DNA of 25,845 bases from an uncultured Peptococcaceae bacterium (GTDB taxonomy: Bacteria > Bacillota > Peptococcia > Peptococcales > Peptococcaceae). Below, piece by piece: positions 14,155 through 22,775 of the stretch. The position numbers were made by a program, and so were the translations under genes. The DNA is taken from assembly GCA_910585405.1 (NCBI GenBank), contig CAJUDO010000036.1, positions 1 through 25,845 of the forward strand, read 5' to 3'. Position 1 is the first letter of the stretch, and every line of letters begins with the position of its first letter. A model generated the notes under the pieces. That model did no database searches and had not been told where the DNA came from. It saw nothing but the letters and a program-made list of their open reading frames with translations.

Positions 14155-14174
14155 TTTTGTTGACAAACAAAACT
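14153..14174. repeat. Inverted repeat overlapping the rplJ promoter -35
   Basis: AGTTTTGTT (14153-14161) and AACAAAACT (14166-14174) are perfectly complementary around GACA. The repeat includes the end of the rplA stop codon and covers the -35 box. It could be an operator or a 3' hairpin of the rplA messenger; no T-run follows. Confidence 0.45.
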
Positions 14175-14188
14175 TAAACACTTATAAT
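14160..14188 (+). promoter_or_regulatory. Consensus sigma-70 promoter for rplJ-rplL
   Basis: TTGACA (14160-14165), a 17-base spacer, and TATAAT (14183-14188) match the sigma-70 consensus at every position. It sits right after the rplA stop and about 20 bases before the L10 leader, so rplJ-rplL has its own strong start. An inverted repeat (14153-14174) overlaps the -35 box. Confidence 0.88.
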
Positions 14189-14205
14189 AAGAATGCTTAA
14201 CTGAA

Positions 14206-14310
14206 TAAAATTTCGCTGTAGACAGCAGGTGCCACGAGGCTTAATTTCCTGCCGAGGCCATTGTTGCTATGCAATTTCTGCCTTTGTGTTTCTACGCAAA
14301 GGCTTTTTAT
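14206..14310 (+). ncRNA. Ribosomal protein L10 leader
   Basis: This region matches the Firmicutes L10 leader that binds the L10(L12)4 complex to control rplJ-rplL. The conserved core GTAGACAGCAGGTGCC, then GAGGCTTAAT, and CCTGCCGAGG is visible, with GCAGG (14225-14229) pairing to CCTGC (14248-14252) and an inner GCC/GGC. It lies between a consensus promoter and the rplJ start, ending in a terminator hairpin, which suggests transcription attenuation. Confidence 0.88.
14280..14308 (+). terminator. Attenuator terminator within the L10 leader
   Basis: GCCTTTGTG (14280-14288) and CGCAAAGGC (14295-14303) form a 9-bp stem with one G-U and are followed by TTTTT. It lies 60 bases before rplJ, downstream of the L10 binding core, as expected for premature termination when L10 is in excess. 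Confidence 0.85.
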
Positions 14311-14368
14311 ATGGTCATCAGTAGTTTCAGTTCTGTATTTTATAATACGTTCGTTAGGAGGTGCTGAA

Positions 14369-14860
14369 ATGGGTAGTTTAGAAGGAAAGAAAGCTATTGT
14401 CAGTGAACTTGTTGAAAAGTTCAACACATCTAAGACAATTGTTGTAGTTGATTATCGTGGATTGACAGTAGCGCAGGCTACAAAATTAAGAAAACAGCTG
14501 AGAGAAGCAGGTGTGGATTATCGCGTTGTGAAAAACACATTGCTGAGCATTGCTGCCAAAGAAGCTGGTGCAGAAGCATTAGTACCAACTTTTAAAGGCG
14601 TAACCGCAATTGCTTTCGGTGGGGAGGATTTAATCGCTCCTGCGCAGATCATTGCAAAATTTTCTAAGGACAATAAAATCCTGGAAATTAAAGGCGGTCT
14701 GTTAGAAGGCGAATATTTAGACCAAGCTGGCGTAATTGCATTAGGCGAACTGCCACCAAAAGAAGTATTGCTGGCTCAGGTTGCATCTTGTTTCCAGGCT
14801 CCAATCCAGAGAATGGCTTATGTGCTGGAAGAAATCCGCAAATCCAAAGAAACTGCGTAA
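14369..14860 (+). CDS. rplJ: 50S ribosomal protein L10
   Basis: A 163-residue L10, which anchors L7/L12 dimers to the ribosome stalk. The N-terminus GSLEGKKAIVSELVEKF, then TIVVVDYRGLTVAQATKLRKQLREAGV and YRVVKNTLL are hallmark L10 blocks. The C-terminal helix ending LEEIRKSKE is the L12-binding part. AGGAGGTG (14356-14363) fixes the start at 14369; the frame is open back to 14261 but that portion is the L10 leader and not coding. Expression is likely controlled by the leader attenuator. Confidence 0.96.
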   Translation: MGSLEGKKAIVSELVEKFNTSKTIVVVDYRGLTVAQATKLRKQLREAGVDYRVVKNTLLSIAAKEAGAEALVPTFKGVTAIAFGGEDLIAPAQIIAKFSKDNKILEIKGGLLEGEYLDQAGVIALGELPPKEVLLAQVASCFQAPIQRMAYVLEEIRKSKETA

Positions 14861-14908
14861 AGAAATGTGCGTAGTCGCATAAAAATAAATCAAATAGGAG
14901 AGATTACA

Positions 14909-15280
14909 ATGTCTAAAATTCAAACAATCATTGATACAGTAAAAGAATTATCTGTTATCGAATTATCCGAATTAGTAAAAGCATTCGAAGAAGAATTCGG
15001 TGTAAGTGCAGCTGCTCCTGTAGCTGTAGCTGCTGTTGGCGGTGCTGCTGCTCCTGCTGAAGAAGAACAAACTGAATTTGATGTAATTCTGGCTTCTGCT
15101 GGTGGAAACAAAATTGCCGTTATCAAAGCTGTTCGTGAGATTACCGGCTTAGGCTTGAAAGAAGCAAAAGAAGTGGTTGACGGTGCTCCAAAACCAGTAA
15201 AAGAAAAAGTTGAAAAAGCTGAAGCAGAAGAAATCAAAAAGAAATTGGAAGATGCTGGCGCAAGCGTAGAAGTAAAATAA
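14909..15280 (+). CDS. rplL: 50S ribosomal protein L7/L12
   Basis: A 123-residue L7/L12, the multi-copy stalk protein that recruits translation GTPases. The N-terminal dimerisation domain ELSVIELSELVKAFEEEFGV, an Ala/Pro-rich hinge (about 33-53) and the C-terminal domain FDVILASAGGNKIAVIKAVR with GLGLKEAKEVVDGAP are all present. AGGAG (14896-14900) supports the ATG at 14909 over an upstream in-frame ATG at 14867. It is followed by a terminator, so rplJ-rplL forms a unit separable from rpoB. Confidence 0.97.
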   Translation: MSKIQTIIDTVKELSVIELSELVKAFEEEFGVSAAAPVAVAAVGGAAAPAEEEQTEFDVILASAGGNKIAVIKAVREITGLGLKEAKEVVDGAPKPVKEKVEKAEAEEIKKKLEDAGASVEVK

Positions 15281-15314
15281 TTTTCGTAACGCGTTGCTTT
15301 CCGAAAATATTAAG

Positions 15315-15363
15315 AGAGCATTTATTCTATGTGCAAACAAAGAGTAAGTGCTCTTTGTTTTTC
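15315..15363 (+). terminator. Terminator after rplL
   Basis: AGAGCATTTATTC (15315-15327) pairs over 13 positions, two of them G-U, with GAGTAAGTGCTCT (15342-15354), followed by TTGTTTTTC. It should end most transcripts of rplJ-rplL before rpoB. Confidence 0.78.
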
Positions 15364-15428
15364 ATTTTGATAAGAGCAAAGATGATATTTCATTTGAGGA
15401 AAAATCTTTGTAAATATTAAAAAAATGA

Positions 15429-15457
15429 TTTACAAATTACATAGATTGTGATACTAT
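15429..15457 (+). promoter_or_regulatory. Candidate rpoB promoter
   Basis: TTTACA (15429-15434) and TACTAT (15452-15457) are separated by 17 bases. An ATTTACA/TGTAAAT inverted repeat brackets the whole element. It is well placed after the rplL terminator and would give a leader of about 190 bases for rpoB-rpoC. Confidence 0.65.
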
Positions 15458-15547
15458 ATGTAAATATGACTAATAATAAACTGGATGGATTTTGCAAAGA
15501 ATAAAATAGGTTCTTTTTGGAAAAACTAATCTGGTATAACTTTATTC

Positions 15548-15567
15548 AGCAAGGGATTCTCCTTGCT
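15548..15567 (+). other. Hairpin in the rpoB leader
   Basis: AGCAAGG (15548-15554) and CCTTGCT (15561-15567) form a perfect 7-bp stem with a 6-base loop, followed by TTGCTTAATTT. The T-run is poor, so it is more a structural or weak attenuator element than a full terminator. Confidence 0.45.
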
Positions 15568-15655
15568 TTGCTTAATTTATTCAAGAGTTAGACACAAACT
15601 GTTTTACTCTTTGGAATAGAAACGTTGATTAAAAAACTTTAAGGGGTGAGGAGCA

Positions 15656-18600
15656 TTGGTCAATATGACACATGCACTAAGAGAAAGGCATAGCTTTGCG
15701 AAAATCAATGAGATTATGGTAATGCCTAATTTGATTGAAGTTCAACGTAATTCCTATAAGTCATTTCTGGAAGAGGGGTTGAAAGAGACTTTTTCAGAGG
15801 TTTCTCCAATTCAGGATTTTACCGGAAATTTGGTTTTGGAATTTGTAGATTACAGTTTGGGCGAGCCTAAATATGATGTGGATGAATGCAAGGAGCGAGA
15901 CGCCACTTATGCTGCCCCCTTACGCTTAAAAGTTCGGTTGATCAACAAAGAAACAGGGGAAGTGAAGGAACAAGAAGTGTTCATGGGAGACTTTCCAATC
16001 ATGACCACAAAAGGCACCTTCATTATTAATGGCGCAGAACGTGTCATTGTCAGTCAGTTGGTACGTTCTCCAGGTGTATATTATTCAGAAACGATTGACC
16101 AAACAGGGAAAAAGCTATATGCTGCAACAATTATTCCAAACCGCGGAGCGTGGTTGGAATTTGAAACAGATACAAATGACAATCTTTTTGTGCGGATAGA
16201 CCGAACCAGAAAGTTGCCGGCTACTGTTTTGTTGCGTGCGTTAGGCTATTCCAGCAACGGTCAGATTTTAGAATTGTTCGATAATGACGACCATATTCGT
16301 ATGACATTAGAGAGAGATCATACGGAAACAGAAGGGGAAGCGCTTGTTGAAATCTACAAACGTTTGCGTCCTGGGGATCCTCCAACAGTGGAAAATGCCA
16401 GAACTTTGTTAAATTCTCTTTTCTTTGACCCAAAACGTTATGATTTTGCAAAAGTGGGCCGTTATAAAGTGAATAAGAAGTTAGGATTACATGTGGATCC
16501 TGCAAAAAAGGTTATTACTCACGAAGATATTATTGAGACAGTTCGATATTTATTAGATTTGATTAAAGGCGTAGAAGGACACAGTGCTGATGATATTGAC
16601 CATTTAGGTAATCGTCGTATTCGTTGTGTGGGCGAGTTACTGCAAAATCAATTCCGCATTGGATTAACCCGTATGGAACGAGTTGTTCGCGAAAGAATGA
16701 CCATTCAGGACGCTGAAAATGTTACACCGCAGGGATTGATTAATATCCGTCCTGTGGTTGCCGCAATAAAAGAGTTTTTTGGTTCTAGTCAGTTGTCTCA
16801 GTTTATGGATCAGATTAATCCACTGAGTGAATTGACCCATAAAAGAAGATTGAGCGCATTGGGTCCTGGCGGTTTGAGTCGTGAACGTGCCGGATTTGAG
16901 GTGCGTGACGTACATCCGTCTCATTATGGTCGTATGTGTCCTATTGAGACACCAGAAGGCCCTAACATTGGATTGATTAACTCCTTAAGTACGTATGCTA
17001 AAATCAACGAATATGGATTTATCGAATCTCCTTATCGTAAGGTAGATAAGGAAACGGGAATTGTAACAGAAACAATTGAGTATTTGACGGCAGATGAAGA
17101 AGATAAATATATTGTAGCGCAGGCAAACTCTCCGCTGGATGAAAACGGTCGTTTCGCTGAGAAAAAAGTAAATGCCCGGTATGGACACGCTAATGTAGTT
17201 GTGGATAGTGCCCAGATTGATTATATGGATGTATCTCCAAAACAGGTGGTTTCAATTGCGACTGCAATGATTCCGTTTCTAGAACATGACGATGCCAACC
17301 GTGCTTTGATGGGCGCGAACATGCAGCGTCAGGCGGTTCCCTTACTGAAAACTGATGCGCCGTACGTAGGTACAGGAATGGAATATCGTGCGGCATATGA
17401 CTCTGGCGTTATGATTATCGCGGAGAATGCTGGTACAGTAGATTATGTATCTGCTCGTGAAATTGTAGTAAAACGTTTAGATGGCAATAAAGACCGTTAT
17501 AAACTGACAAAATTTGAACGTTCCAACCAAGGCAGCTGTATCAATCAAAAGCCTTTGGTAAAAAAAGGCCAATATGTAGAAGCTGGTGCAATCTTAGCAG
17601 ATGGTCCATCTACAGATCATGGTGAATTGGCATTGGGGCGTAATGTTTTGATTGCGTTTATGAACTGGGAAGGTTATAACTACGAGGACGCTGTTTTATT
17701 AAGTGAAAAACTGGTAAAAGAAGATTACTATACGTCCATTCATATTGAAGAATATGAATGTGATGCCCGTGACACGAAGTTAGGACCGGAAGAAATCACA
17801 CGCGATATCCCAAATGTAGGAGAAGAAGTTCTAAAAAATCTAGATGAACGGGGTATTATCCGTGTTGGTGCAGAAGTGCGACCAGGGGATATTTTGGTCG
17901 GCAAAGTAACTCCAAAAGGAGAAACAGAACTGACAGCGGAGGAACGCCTGCTGCGTGCTATCTTTGGAGAAAAGGCCCGCGAAGTGCGTGATACCTCTTT
18001 GCGTGTGCCTCATGGGGAGCAGGGTATTATCGTTGATGTAAAAATATTCACTGCGGAGAATGGTGACGATCTTTCTCCAGGTGTAAATCAGGTAGTGCGT
18101 TGCTATATTGCTCAGAAGAGAAAAATCTCTCAAGGGGATAAGATGGCAGGCCGTCACGGAAACAAGGGTGTTGTGTCCCGTATTTTGCCTGAGTGTGATA
18201 TGCCATTCTTGGAAGATGGGACCCCGGTTGAAATTGTATTAAATCCATTAGGTGTGCCGTCCCGTATGAATATTGGTCAGGTATTGGAAGTCCATTTGGG
18301 TATGGCTGCCAAAGCACTGGGACTACATTTGGCAACGCCAGTCTTTGATGGTGCATCGGAACAGGATATTTTGGATATGTTGCAGCGTGCTGACGAGGCA
18401 AGTGACATGAAATATCCGTTATCCGGTAAATTTACAGTGCGTGATGGCCGTACTGGGTTGCCTTTCGACAATCCGGTAACGGTTGGCTATATGTATTATT
18501 TGAAATTGGCACATTTGGTTGATGATAAGATTCATGCTCGTTCTACAGGTCCGTATTCTTTAGTTACCCAACAGCCATTAGGCGGTAAGGCGCAGTTCGG

Positions 18601-19105
18601 TGGTCAGCGCTTTGGTGAAATGGAAGTGTGGGCGCTGGAAGCCTATGGTGCTGCGTATACTCTGCAGGAAATCCTAACAGTGAAATCTGATGATATCGTG
18701 GGCCGTGTGAAAACATACGAAGCTATCGTGAAAGGGGAAAATGTACCGGAGCCTGGTGTACCAGAATCTTTCAAGGTATTAATAAAAGAACTGCAGAGTC
18801 TGTGTCTTGATGTTAAGATTCTAAATGAAAACGACGAAGAGATTGAAATCGGCGAAGATGATGATGATATTGCAGAAACTGCAAAAGAATTAGGCATTGA
18901 ATTGCCAGCAGAAAAGGGTAAGGAAAATGCTGAAGAACCAGGAGCTTTCAACAACTTCTTGATTGAAAATGCTGATGGTGAGTTGGAAGAAGATGCCGAA
19001 CCAGATGAAGATATGTTAGAGGAAGATATGAATTTGGATCTGGATTTTGATGTAACGGATGATTTGGAAGACGTCGGAGATTTCATTTTAGATGATGAAT
19101 TCTAA
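15656..19105 (+). CDS. rpoB: DNA-directed RNA polymerase subunit beta
   Basis: RNA polymerase beta subunit, 1149 residues, forming one side of the active-site cleft and the rifampicin pocket. The rifampicin region reads GSSQLSQFMDQ (376-386) and LTHKRRLSALG (393-402); D385, H395 and S400, equivalent to E. coli D516, H526 and S531, are wild type, so no resistance change is seen at these positions. KMAGRHGNKGVVSRILPE is also present. The start is probably the TTG at 15656, 7 bases after AAGGGGTG; an ATG at 15665 is the alternative. Residues about 1057-1149 form a very acidic tail (41 Asp/Glu of 93, only three Lys). rpoC follows after 32 bases. Confidence 0.97.
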   Translation: MVNMTHALRERHSFAKINEIMVMPNLIEVQRNSYKSFLEEGLKETFSEVSPIQDFTGNLVLEFVDYSLGEPKYDVDECKERDATYAAPLRLKVRLINKETGEVKEQEVFMGDFPIMTTKGTFIINGAERVIVSQLVRSPGVYYSETIDQTGKKLYAATIIPNRGAWLEFETDTNDNLFVRIDRTRKLPATVLLRALGYSSNGQILELFDNDDHIRMTLERDHTETEGEALVEIYKRLRPGDPPTVENARTLLNSLFFDPKRYDFAKVGRYKVNKKLGLHVDPAKKVITHEDIIETVRYLLDLIKGVEGHSADDIDHLGNRRIRCVGELLQNQFRIGLTRMERVVRERMTIQDAENVTPQGLINIRPVVAAIKEFFGSSQLSQFMDQINPLSELTHKRRLSALGPGGLSRERAGFEVRDVHPSHYGRMCPIETPEGPNIGLINSLSTYAKINEYGFIESPYRKVDKETGIVTETIEYLTADEEDKYIVAQANSPLDENGRFAEKKVNARYGHANVVVDSAQIDYMDVSPKQVVSIATAMIPFLEHDDANRALMGANMQRQAVPLLKTDAPYVGTGMEYRAAYDSGVMIIAENAGTVDYVSAREIVVKRLDGNKDRYKLTKFERSNQGSCINQKPLVKKGQYVEAGAILADGPSTDHGELALGRNVLIAFMNWEGYNYEDAVLLSEKLVKEDYYTSIHIEEYECDARDTKLGPEEITRDIPNVGEEVLKNLDERGIIRVGAEVRPGDILVGKVTPKGETELTAEERLLRAIFGEKAREVRDTSLRVPHGEQGIIVDVKIFTAENGDDLSPGVNQVVRCYIAQKRKISQGDKMAGRHGNKGVVSRILPECDMPFLEDGTPVEIVLNPLGVPSRMNIGQVLEVHLGMAAKALGLHLATPVFDGASEQDILDMLQRADEASDMKYPLSGKFTVRDGRTGLPFDNPVTVGYMYYLKLAHLVDDKIHARSTGPYSLVTQQPLGGKAQFGGQRFGEMEVWALEAYGAAYTLQEILTVKSDDIVGRVKTYEAIVKGENVPEPGVPESFKVLIKELQSLCLDVKILNENDEEIEIGEDDDDIAETAKELGIELPAEKGKENAEEPGAFNNFLIENADGELEEDAEPDEDMLEEDMNLDLDFDVTDDLEDVGDFILDDEF

Positions 19106-19137
19106 TAGAAACAGATTATAGGAAGGGAGAGAGCCCT

Positions 19138-22100
19138 TTGTTAGATGTTAATAATTTTGACCGAATGAGAATTGGTTTGGCTTCGCCGGAGCAGATTAGA
19201 GAATGGTCTAGCGGTGAAGTAAAAAAACCGGAAACGATTAATTATCGTACATTAAAACCGGAACGGGACGGTTTGTTTTGTGAGCGCATTTTCGGGCCGA
19301 CCAAGGACTGGGAATGTAACTGCGGAAAATATAAGCGGATTCGCTATAAAGGTGTTGTATGCGACCGCTGTGGTGTAGAAGTTACACGTTCGAAGGTGAG
19401 AAGAGAGCGTTTGGGGCATATTGAATTAGCGGCGCCATGTTCTCATATCTGGTATTTTAAAGGAATTCCCAGCAGAATGGGTCTATTATTAAATATTTCT
19501 CCGCGTCAGCTGGAAAAAGTAATTTATTTTGTGTCCTACATTGTATTAGATGGCGGAGATACTCCGTTGGAAAAGATGTCTCTGCTGACAGAAAGCGAAT
19601 ATCGGGATAACCGTGAAAAATATGGGAACGGATTCCGTGCGGGCATTGGCGCAGAAGCGATTAAAGAATTGCTGGAAGATATGGATCTAGAAAAGCTGTA
19701 TGATGAATTGAAAGAGGAGATTCGGACTACAACTGGTCAGAGAAATATTAAAGCCGTAAGACGATTGGAAGTTGTAGAAGCATTTTTGAAGTCAAATAAC
19801 AAGCCTAGCTGGATGATTTTGGATGTGCTGCCGGTAATTCCGCCAGAAATTCGTCCGATGGTGCAGCTGGATGGCGGACGTTTTGCCACTTCTGATTTAA
19901 ACGATTTGTATCGTCGTGTCATTAACCGTAACAATCGTTTGAAACGGTTATTAGATTTGGGCGCACCTGATATTATTGTGCGCAACGAGAAAAGAATGTT
20001 GCAGGAAGCTGTAGATGCTTTGATTGATAATGGACGCCGAGGAAGACCAGTAACCGGTCCTGGCAACCGTCCGTTGAAATCGTTGAGCGATATGCTGAAA
20101 GGGAAACAGGGTCGTTTCCGTCAGAATCTGTTAGGGAAACGTGTAGACTATTCTGGACGGTCTGTTATCGTGGTAGGACCAGAACTGAAAATGCACCAGT
20201 GTGGGTTACCAAAAGAAATGGCGATAGAGTTGTTTAAACCTTTTGTCATGAAAAAACTGGTAAATGAAGGCTATGCCCATAATATAAAAAGTGCAAAGCG
20301 TATGGTGGAGCGTTTAAAACCTGAAGTATGGGATGTTTTGGAAGATGTAATAAAAGACCATCCTGTACTGCTGAACCGTGCGCCTACTTTGCATAGATTA
20401 GGGATTCAGGCTTTTGAACCAGTGCTGGTAGAAGGGCGTGCTTTACGGTTGCATCCTTTGGTATGTACTGCGTACAACGCCGACTTCGATGGTGACCAGA
20501 TGGCAATCCATGTGCCGTTGTCAGCGGAAGCACAGGCAGAAGCTCGTATTTTGATGTTGGCAGCCAATAATATTTTAAATCCAAAGGATGGGAAACCAGT
20601 AACTACGCCAACACAGGATATGATTTTAGGTTCCTATTATTTGACTATTGACCGGGATGGTGCTTTAGGCGAAGGAAAAATATTTAAAGACGATACAGAA
20701 GCATTATTGGCATATGATGCGGGGGAAGTGCATTTACAGGCTAAAGTATTAATCCGTCAGCCTGACGGTAGCCGTTTGGAGACGACAGTAGGCCGAGTGA
20801 TTTTTAACAGTGTAATTCCAAAAGAAGTCGGTTACATCAATGAGACAGTAGGCAAAAAAGGTTTGGGTAAAATTGTAGCAAAGTGTTATAAGAAGTTAGG
20901 TGCCTCCGCTACTGCAAATATGCTGGATGGGATTAAAGCACAAGGCTATAAATATTCCACACAAGCAGGGTTTACTGTTGCGTTTAGTGATATTATTGTT
21001 CCAGATGAAAAAGTGGATATTTTGGCTGCGTCCGATGCAGAGGTAGAACGGATTGAACAGAAATTCAGACGGGGTTTAATTACAGAAGAAGAACGTTACA
21101 ATCTGGTAATCAAGGTTTGGAACAAGGCCACAAAAGATGTAACAGATGCGTTGCTGCAAAACTTGGATAAATTTAATAATATCAACATGATGGCCACTTC
21201 TGGTGCCCGTGGTAATAACCAGCAGATTCGTCAGCTGGCAGGGATGCGTGGCTTGATGGCAGACTCTACTGGCCGTACTATTGAATTGCCGATTAAGGCA
21301 AACTTCCGTGAAGGTTTGAATGTACAGGAATACTTTATTTCCTCTCACGGGGCTCGTAAAGGGTTGACAGATACGGCTCTGCGTACTGCTGACTCAGGTT
21401 ATTTGACCAGACGTCTGGTGGATGTAGCGCAGGAAGTAATTGTGCGTGAGGATGATTGTCACACAGACAAAGGCTTGTTGGTAGAAGCAATCAAGAGCGG
21501 CAATGAAGTTATTGAACCATTGGAAGAACGCATTGCTGGTCGATATGCATTGGAGCCAGTAATCCATCCAGAAACAGGAGAAGTTTTGGTTGGTGCCAAT
21601 GAGGAAATTACAGATGATATGGCTGTCGTAATTCAAAATGCTGGTGTGACCCAGGTTGTAATTCGCAGCGCATTAACCTGCAAGAGCCGTTATGGTATTT
21701 GCCGTAAGTGTTATGGACGCAATCTGGCTACTGGTGGGCATGTGGATATCGGGGAAGCTGTTGGTATCATTGCCGCGCAGTCTATCGGTGAACCTGGTAC
21801 ACAGCTAACCATGCGTACTTTCCATACTGGCGGGGTTGCTGGAGATGATATCACACAAGGTCTTCCTCGTGTGGAAGAGTTGTTTGAAGCAAGAAAACCG
21901 AAAGGCCAGGCGATTATTGCTGAAGCTGCTGGCGCAGTACAAATTCAGGATATCAAAAATAGAAAAGAAATCACCATCACCGAGGATAATGGCGAAGCAA
22001 AAGTCTATGCGGTACCATATGGCGCCCGCTTGAAAGTAAATAGCGGCGATGTGGTAGAAGCAGGACAGGAATTGACGGAAGGCTCCATTAATCCGCATGA

Positions 22101-22596
22101 TTTACTGCGGGTGAAAGGACCTCTGGGCGTGCAGATGTATTTGCTCCGTGAAGTACAGAAAGTATACCGCCTGCAAGGTGTGGATATCAATGATAAGCAT
22201 ATTGAAGTAATGGTACGCCAGATGCTGCGCAAGGTTAAGATTGAAGATCCTGGTGATACCAATCTGCTGCCGGGCGGTCAGGTCGATGTATTTGACTATG
22301 AAAGCGAGAATGAAAGAGTTCGTGCCGAAGGCGGTCAGGAAGCTATTGGTAAAACGGTGCTATTGGGGATTACTAAGGCATCTCTGGCTACAGATTCTTT
22401 CTTATCGGCAGCATCCTTCCAGGAAACTACTCGCGTATTGACTGACGCAGCAATCAAAGGAAAAGTGGACCCATTGTTGGGCCTGAAGGAAAACGTAATT
22501 TTGGGGAAACTGATTCCTGCTGGTACAGGCATGAGACGGTATAGAGGAATTAAAGTGAGCGATGGGGAAGAAACTCCTGATTTTATTCTGGAATAA
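19138..22596 (+). CDS. rpoC: DNA-directed RNA polymerase subunit beta'
   Basis: RNA polymerase beta-prime subunit, 1152 residues, within the shorter Firmicutes range and lacking the large proteobacterial insertion. The N-terminal zinc site is C60-N-C62 with C75-DR-C78; the catalytic loop NADFDGDQ places the magnesium-binding aspartates at D449, D451 and D453. A second cysteine cluster, CKSRYGICRKCYG, lies near residue 850-860. The bridge-helix and trigger-loop region (SGARGNNQQIRQLAGMRGLM and the later AAQSIGEPGTQLTMRTFH) is intact. Start is TTG at 19138, behind GGAAGGGAGAG. Co-transcribed with rpoB. Confidence 0.97.
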   Translation: MLDVNNFDRMRIGLASPEQIREWSSGEVKKPETINYRTLKPERDGLFCERIFGPTKDWECNCGKYKRIRYKGVVCDRCGVEVTRSKVRRERLGHIELAAPCSHIWYFKGIPSRMGLLLNISPRQLEKVIYFVSYIVLDGGDTPLEKMSLLTESEYRDNREKYGNGFRAGIGAEAIKELLEDMDLEKLYDELKEEIRTTTGQRNIKAVRRLEVVEAFLKSNNKPSWMILDVLPVIPPEIRPMVQLDGGRFATSDLNDLYRRVINRNNRLKRLLDLGAPDIIVRNEKRMLQEAVDALIDNGRRGRPVTGPGNRPLKSLSDMLKGKQGRFRQNLLGKRVDYSGRSVIVVGPELKMHQCGLPKEMAIELFKPFVMKKLVNEGYAHNIKSAKRMVERLKPEVWDVLEDVIKDHPVLLNRAPTLHRLGIQAFEPVLVEGRALRLHPLVCTAYNADFDGDQMAIHVPLSAEAQAEARILMLAANNILNPKDGKPVTTPTQDMILGSYYLTIDRDGALGEGKIFKDDTEALLAYDAGEVHLQAKVLIRQPDGSRLETTVGRVIFNSVIPKEVGYINETVGKKGLGKIVAKCYKKLGASATANMLDGIKAQGYKYSTQAGFTVAFSDIIVPDEKVDILAASDAEVERIEQKFRRGLITEEERYNLVIKVWNKATKDVTDALLQNLDKFNNINMMATSGARGNNQQIRQLAGMRGLMADSTGRTIELPIKANFREGLNVQEYFISSHGARKGLTDTALRTADSGYLTRRLVDVAQEVIVREDDCHTDKGLLVEAIKSGNEVIEPLEERIAGRYALEPVIHPETGEVLVGANEEITDDMAVVIQNAGVTQVVIRSALTCKSRYGICRKCYGRNLATGGHVDIGEAVGIIAAQSIGEPGTQLTMRTFHTGGVAGDDITQGLPRVEELFEARKPKGQAIIAEAAGAVQIQDIKNRKEITITEDNGEAKVYAVPYGARLKVNSGDVVEAGQELTEGSINPHDLLRVKGPLGVQMYLLREVQKVYRLQGVDINDKHIEVMVRQMLRKVKIEDPGDTNLLPGGQVDVFDYESENERVRAEGGQEAIGKTVLLGITKASLATDSFLSAASFQETTRVLTDAAIKGKVDPLLGLKENVILGKLIPAGTGMRRYRGIKVSDGEETPDFILE

Positions 22597-22599
22597 TGC

Positions 22600-22628
22600 T
22601 TGACAGCTGGAATAAAGTATGATAAACT
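22600..22628 (+). promoter_or_regulatory. Promoter between rpoC and rpsL
   Basis: TTGACA (22600-22605) and TAAACT (22623-22628) with a 17-base spacer, plus TG one base ahead of the -10. It starts four bases after the rpoC stop and lies upstream of the terminator hairpin at 22665-22696, so transcripts from it must pass that hairpin to reach rpsL. Confidence 0.75.
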
Positions 22629-22664
22629 ACAGAAGTTCGCGTGAGAACTATGGAATTTTATATA

Positions 22665-22709
22665 ACAAAAGCTGTGCTGTAAGGCACAGCTTTTGTAGGG
22701 CTTTGTTAT
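22665..22709 (+). terminator. Terminator/attenuator hairpin ahead of rpsL
   Basis: ACAAAAGCTGTGC (22665-22677) and GCACAGCTTTTGT (22684-22696) form a perfect 13-bp stem with a 6-base loop. The T-run is inside the 3' arm and no long T tract follows. The 5' arm ATAACAAAAGC (22662-22672) can alternatively pair with GCTTTGTTAT (22700-22709), with one bulge, which would disrupt the hairpin. It could end rpoC transcripts or attenuate the str operon. Confidence 0.65.
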
Positions 22710-22775
22710 GACACGCCCGCAAACGTTGTTTAAAATTTACTTATTCTTTTAATCTTGAGGAAGGAGGTGCAGAGC

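Larger units (their letters stand above)
15281..15655. other. 375-base rplL-rpoB intergenic region
   Basis: No gene is seen. In order it holds the rplL terminator (15315-15363), a promoter (15429-15457), and a leader of about 190 bases that contains two short hairpins: AGCAAGG/CCTTGCT (15548-15567) and AAGAGT/ACTCTT (15583-15611). No known riboswitch class is recognised. Confidence 0.65.

Noticed and set aside
14261..14368. N-terminal extension of rplJ
   Set aside because: It lies in the L10 leader and its terminator; AGGAGGTG precedes the ATG at 14369, where the canonical L10 sequence begins.
15033..15066. Repeat-like GCTGCT tract in rplL
   Set aside because: It encodes the normal Ala-rich hinge of L7/L12 and is not a separate repeat element.
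18643..19086. 147-codon Ser-rich minus-strand open frame at the end of rpoB
   Set aside because: The Ser-rich composition is a reverse shadow of the Asp/Glu-rich RpoB tail.
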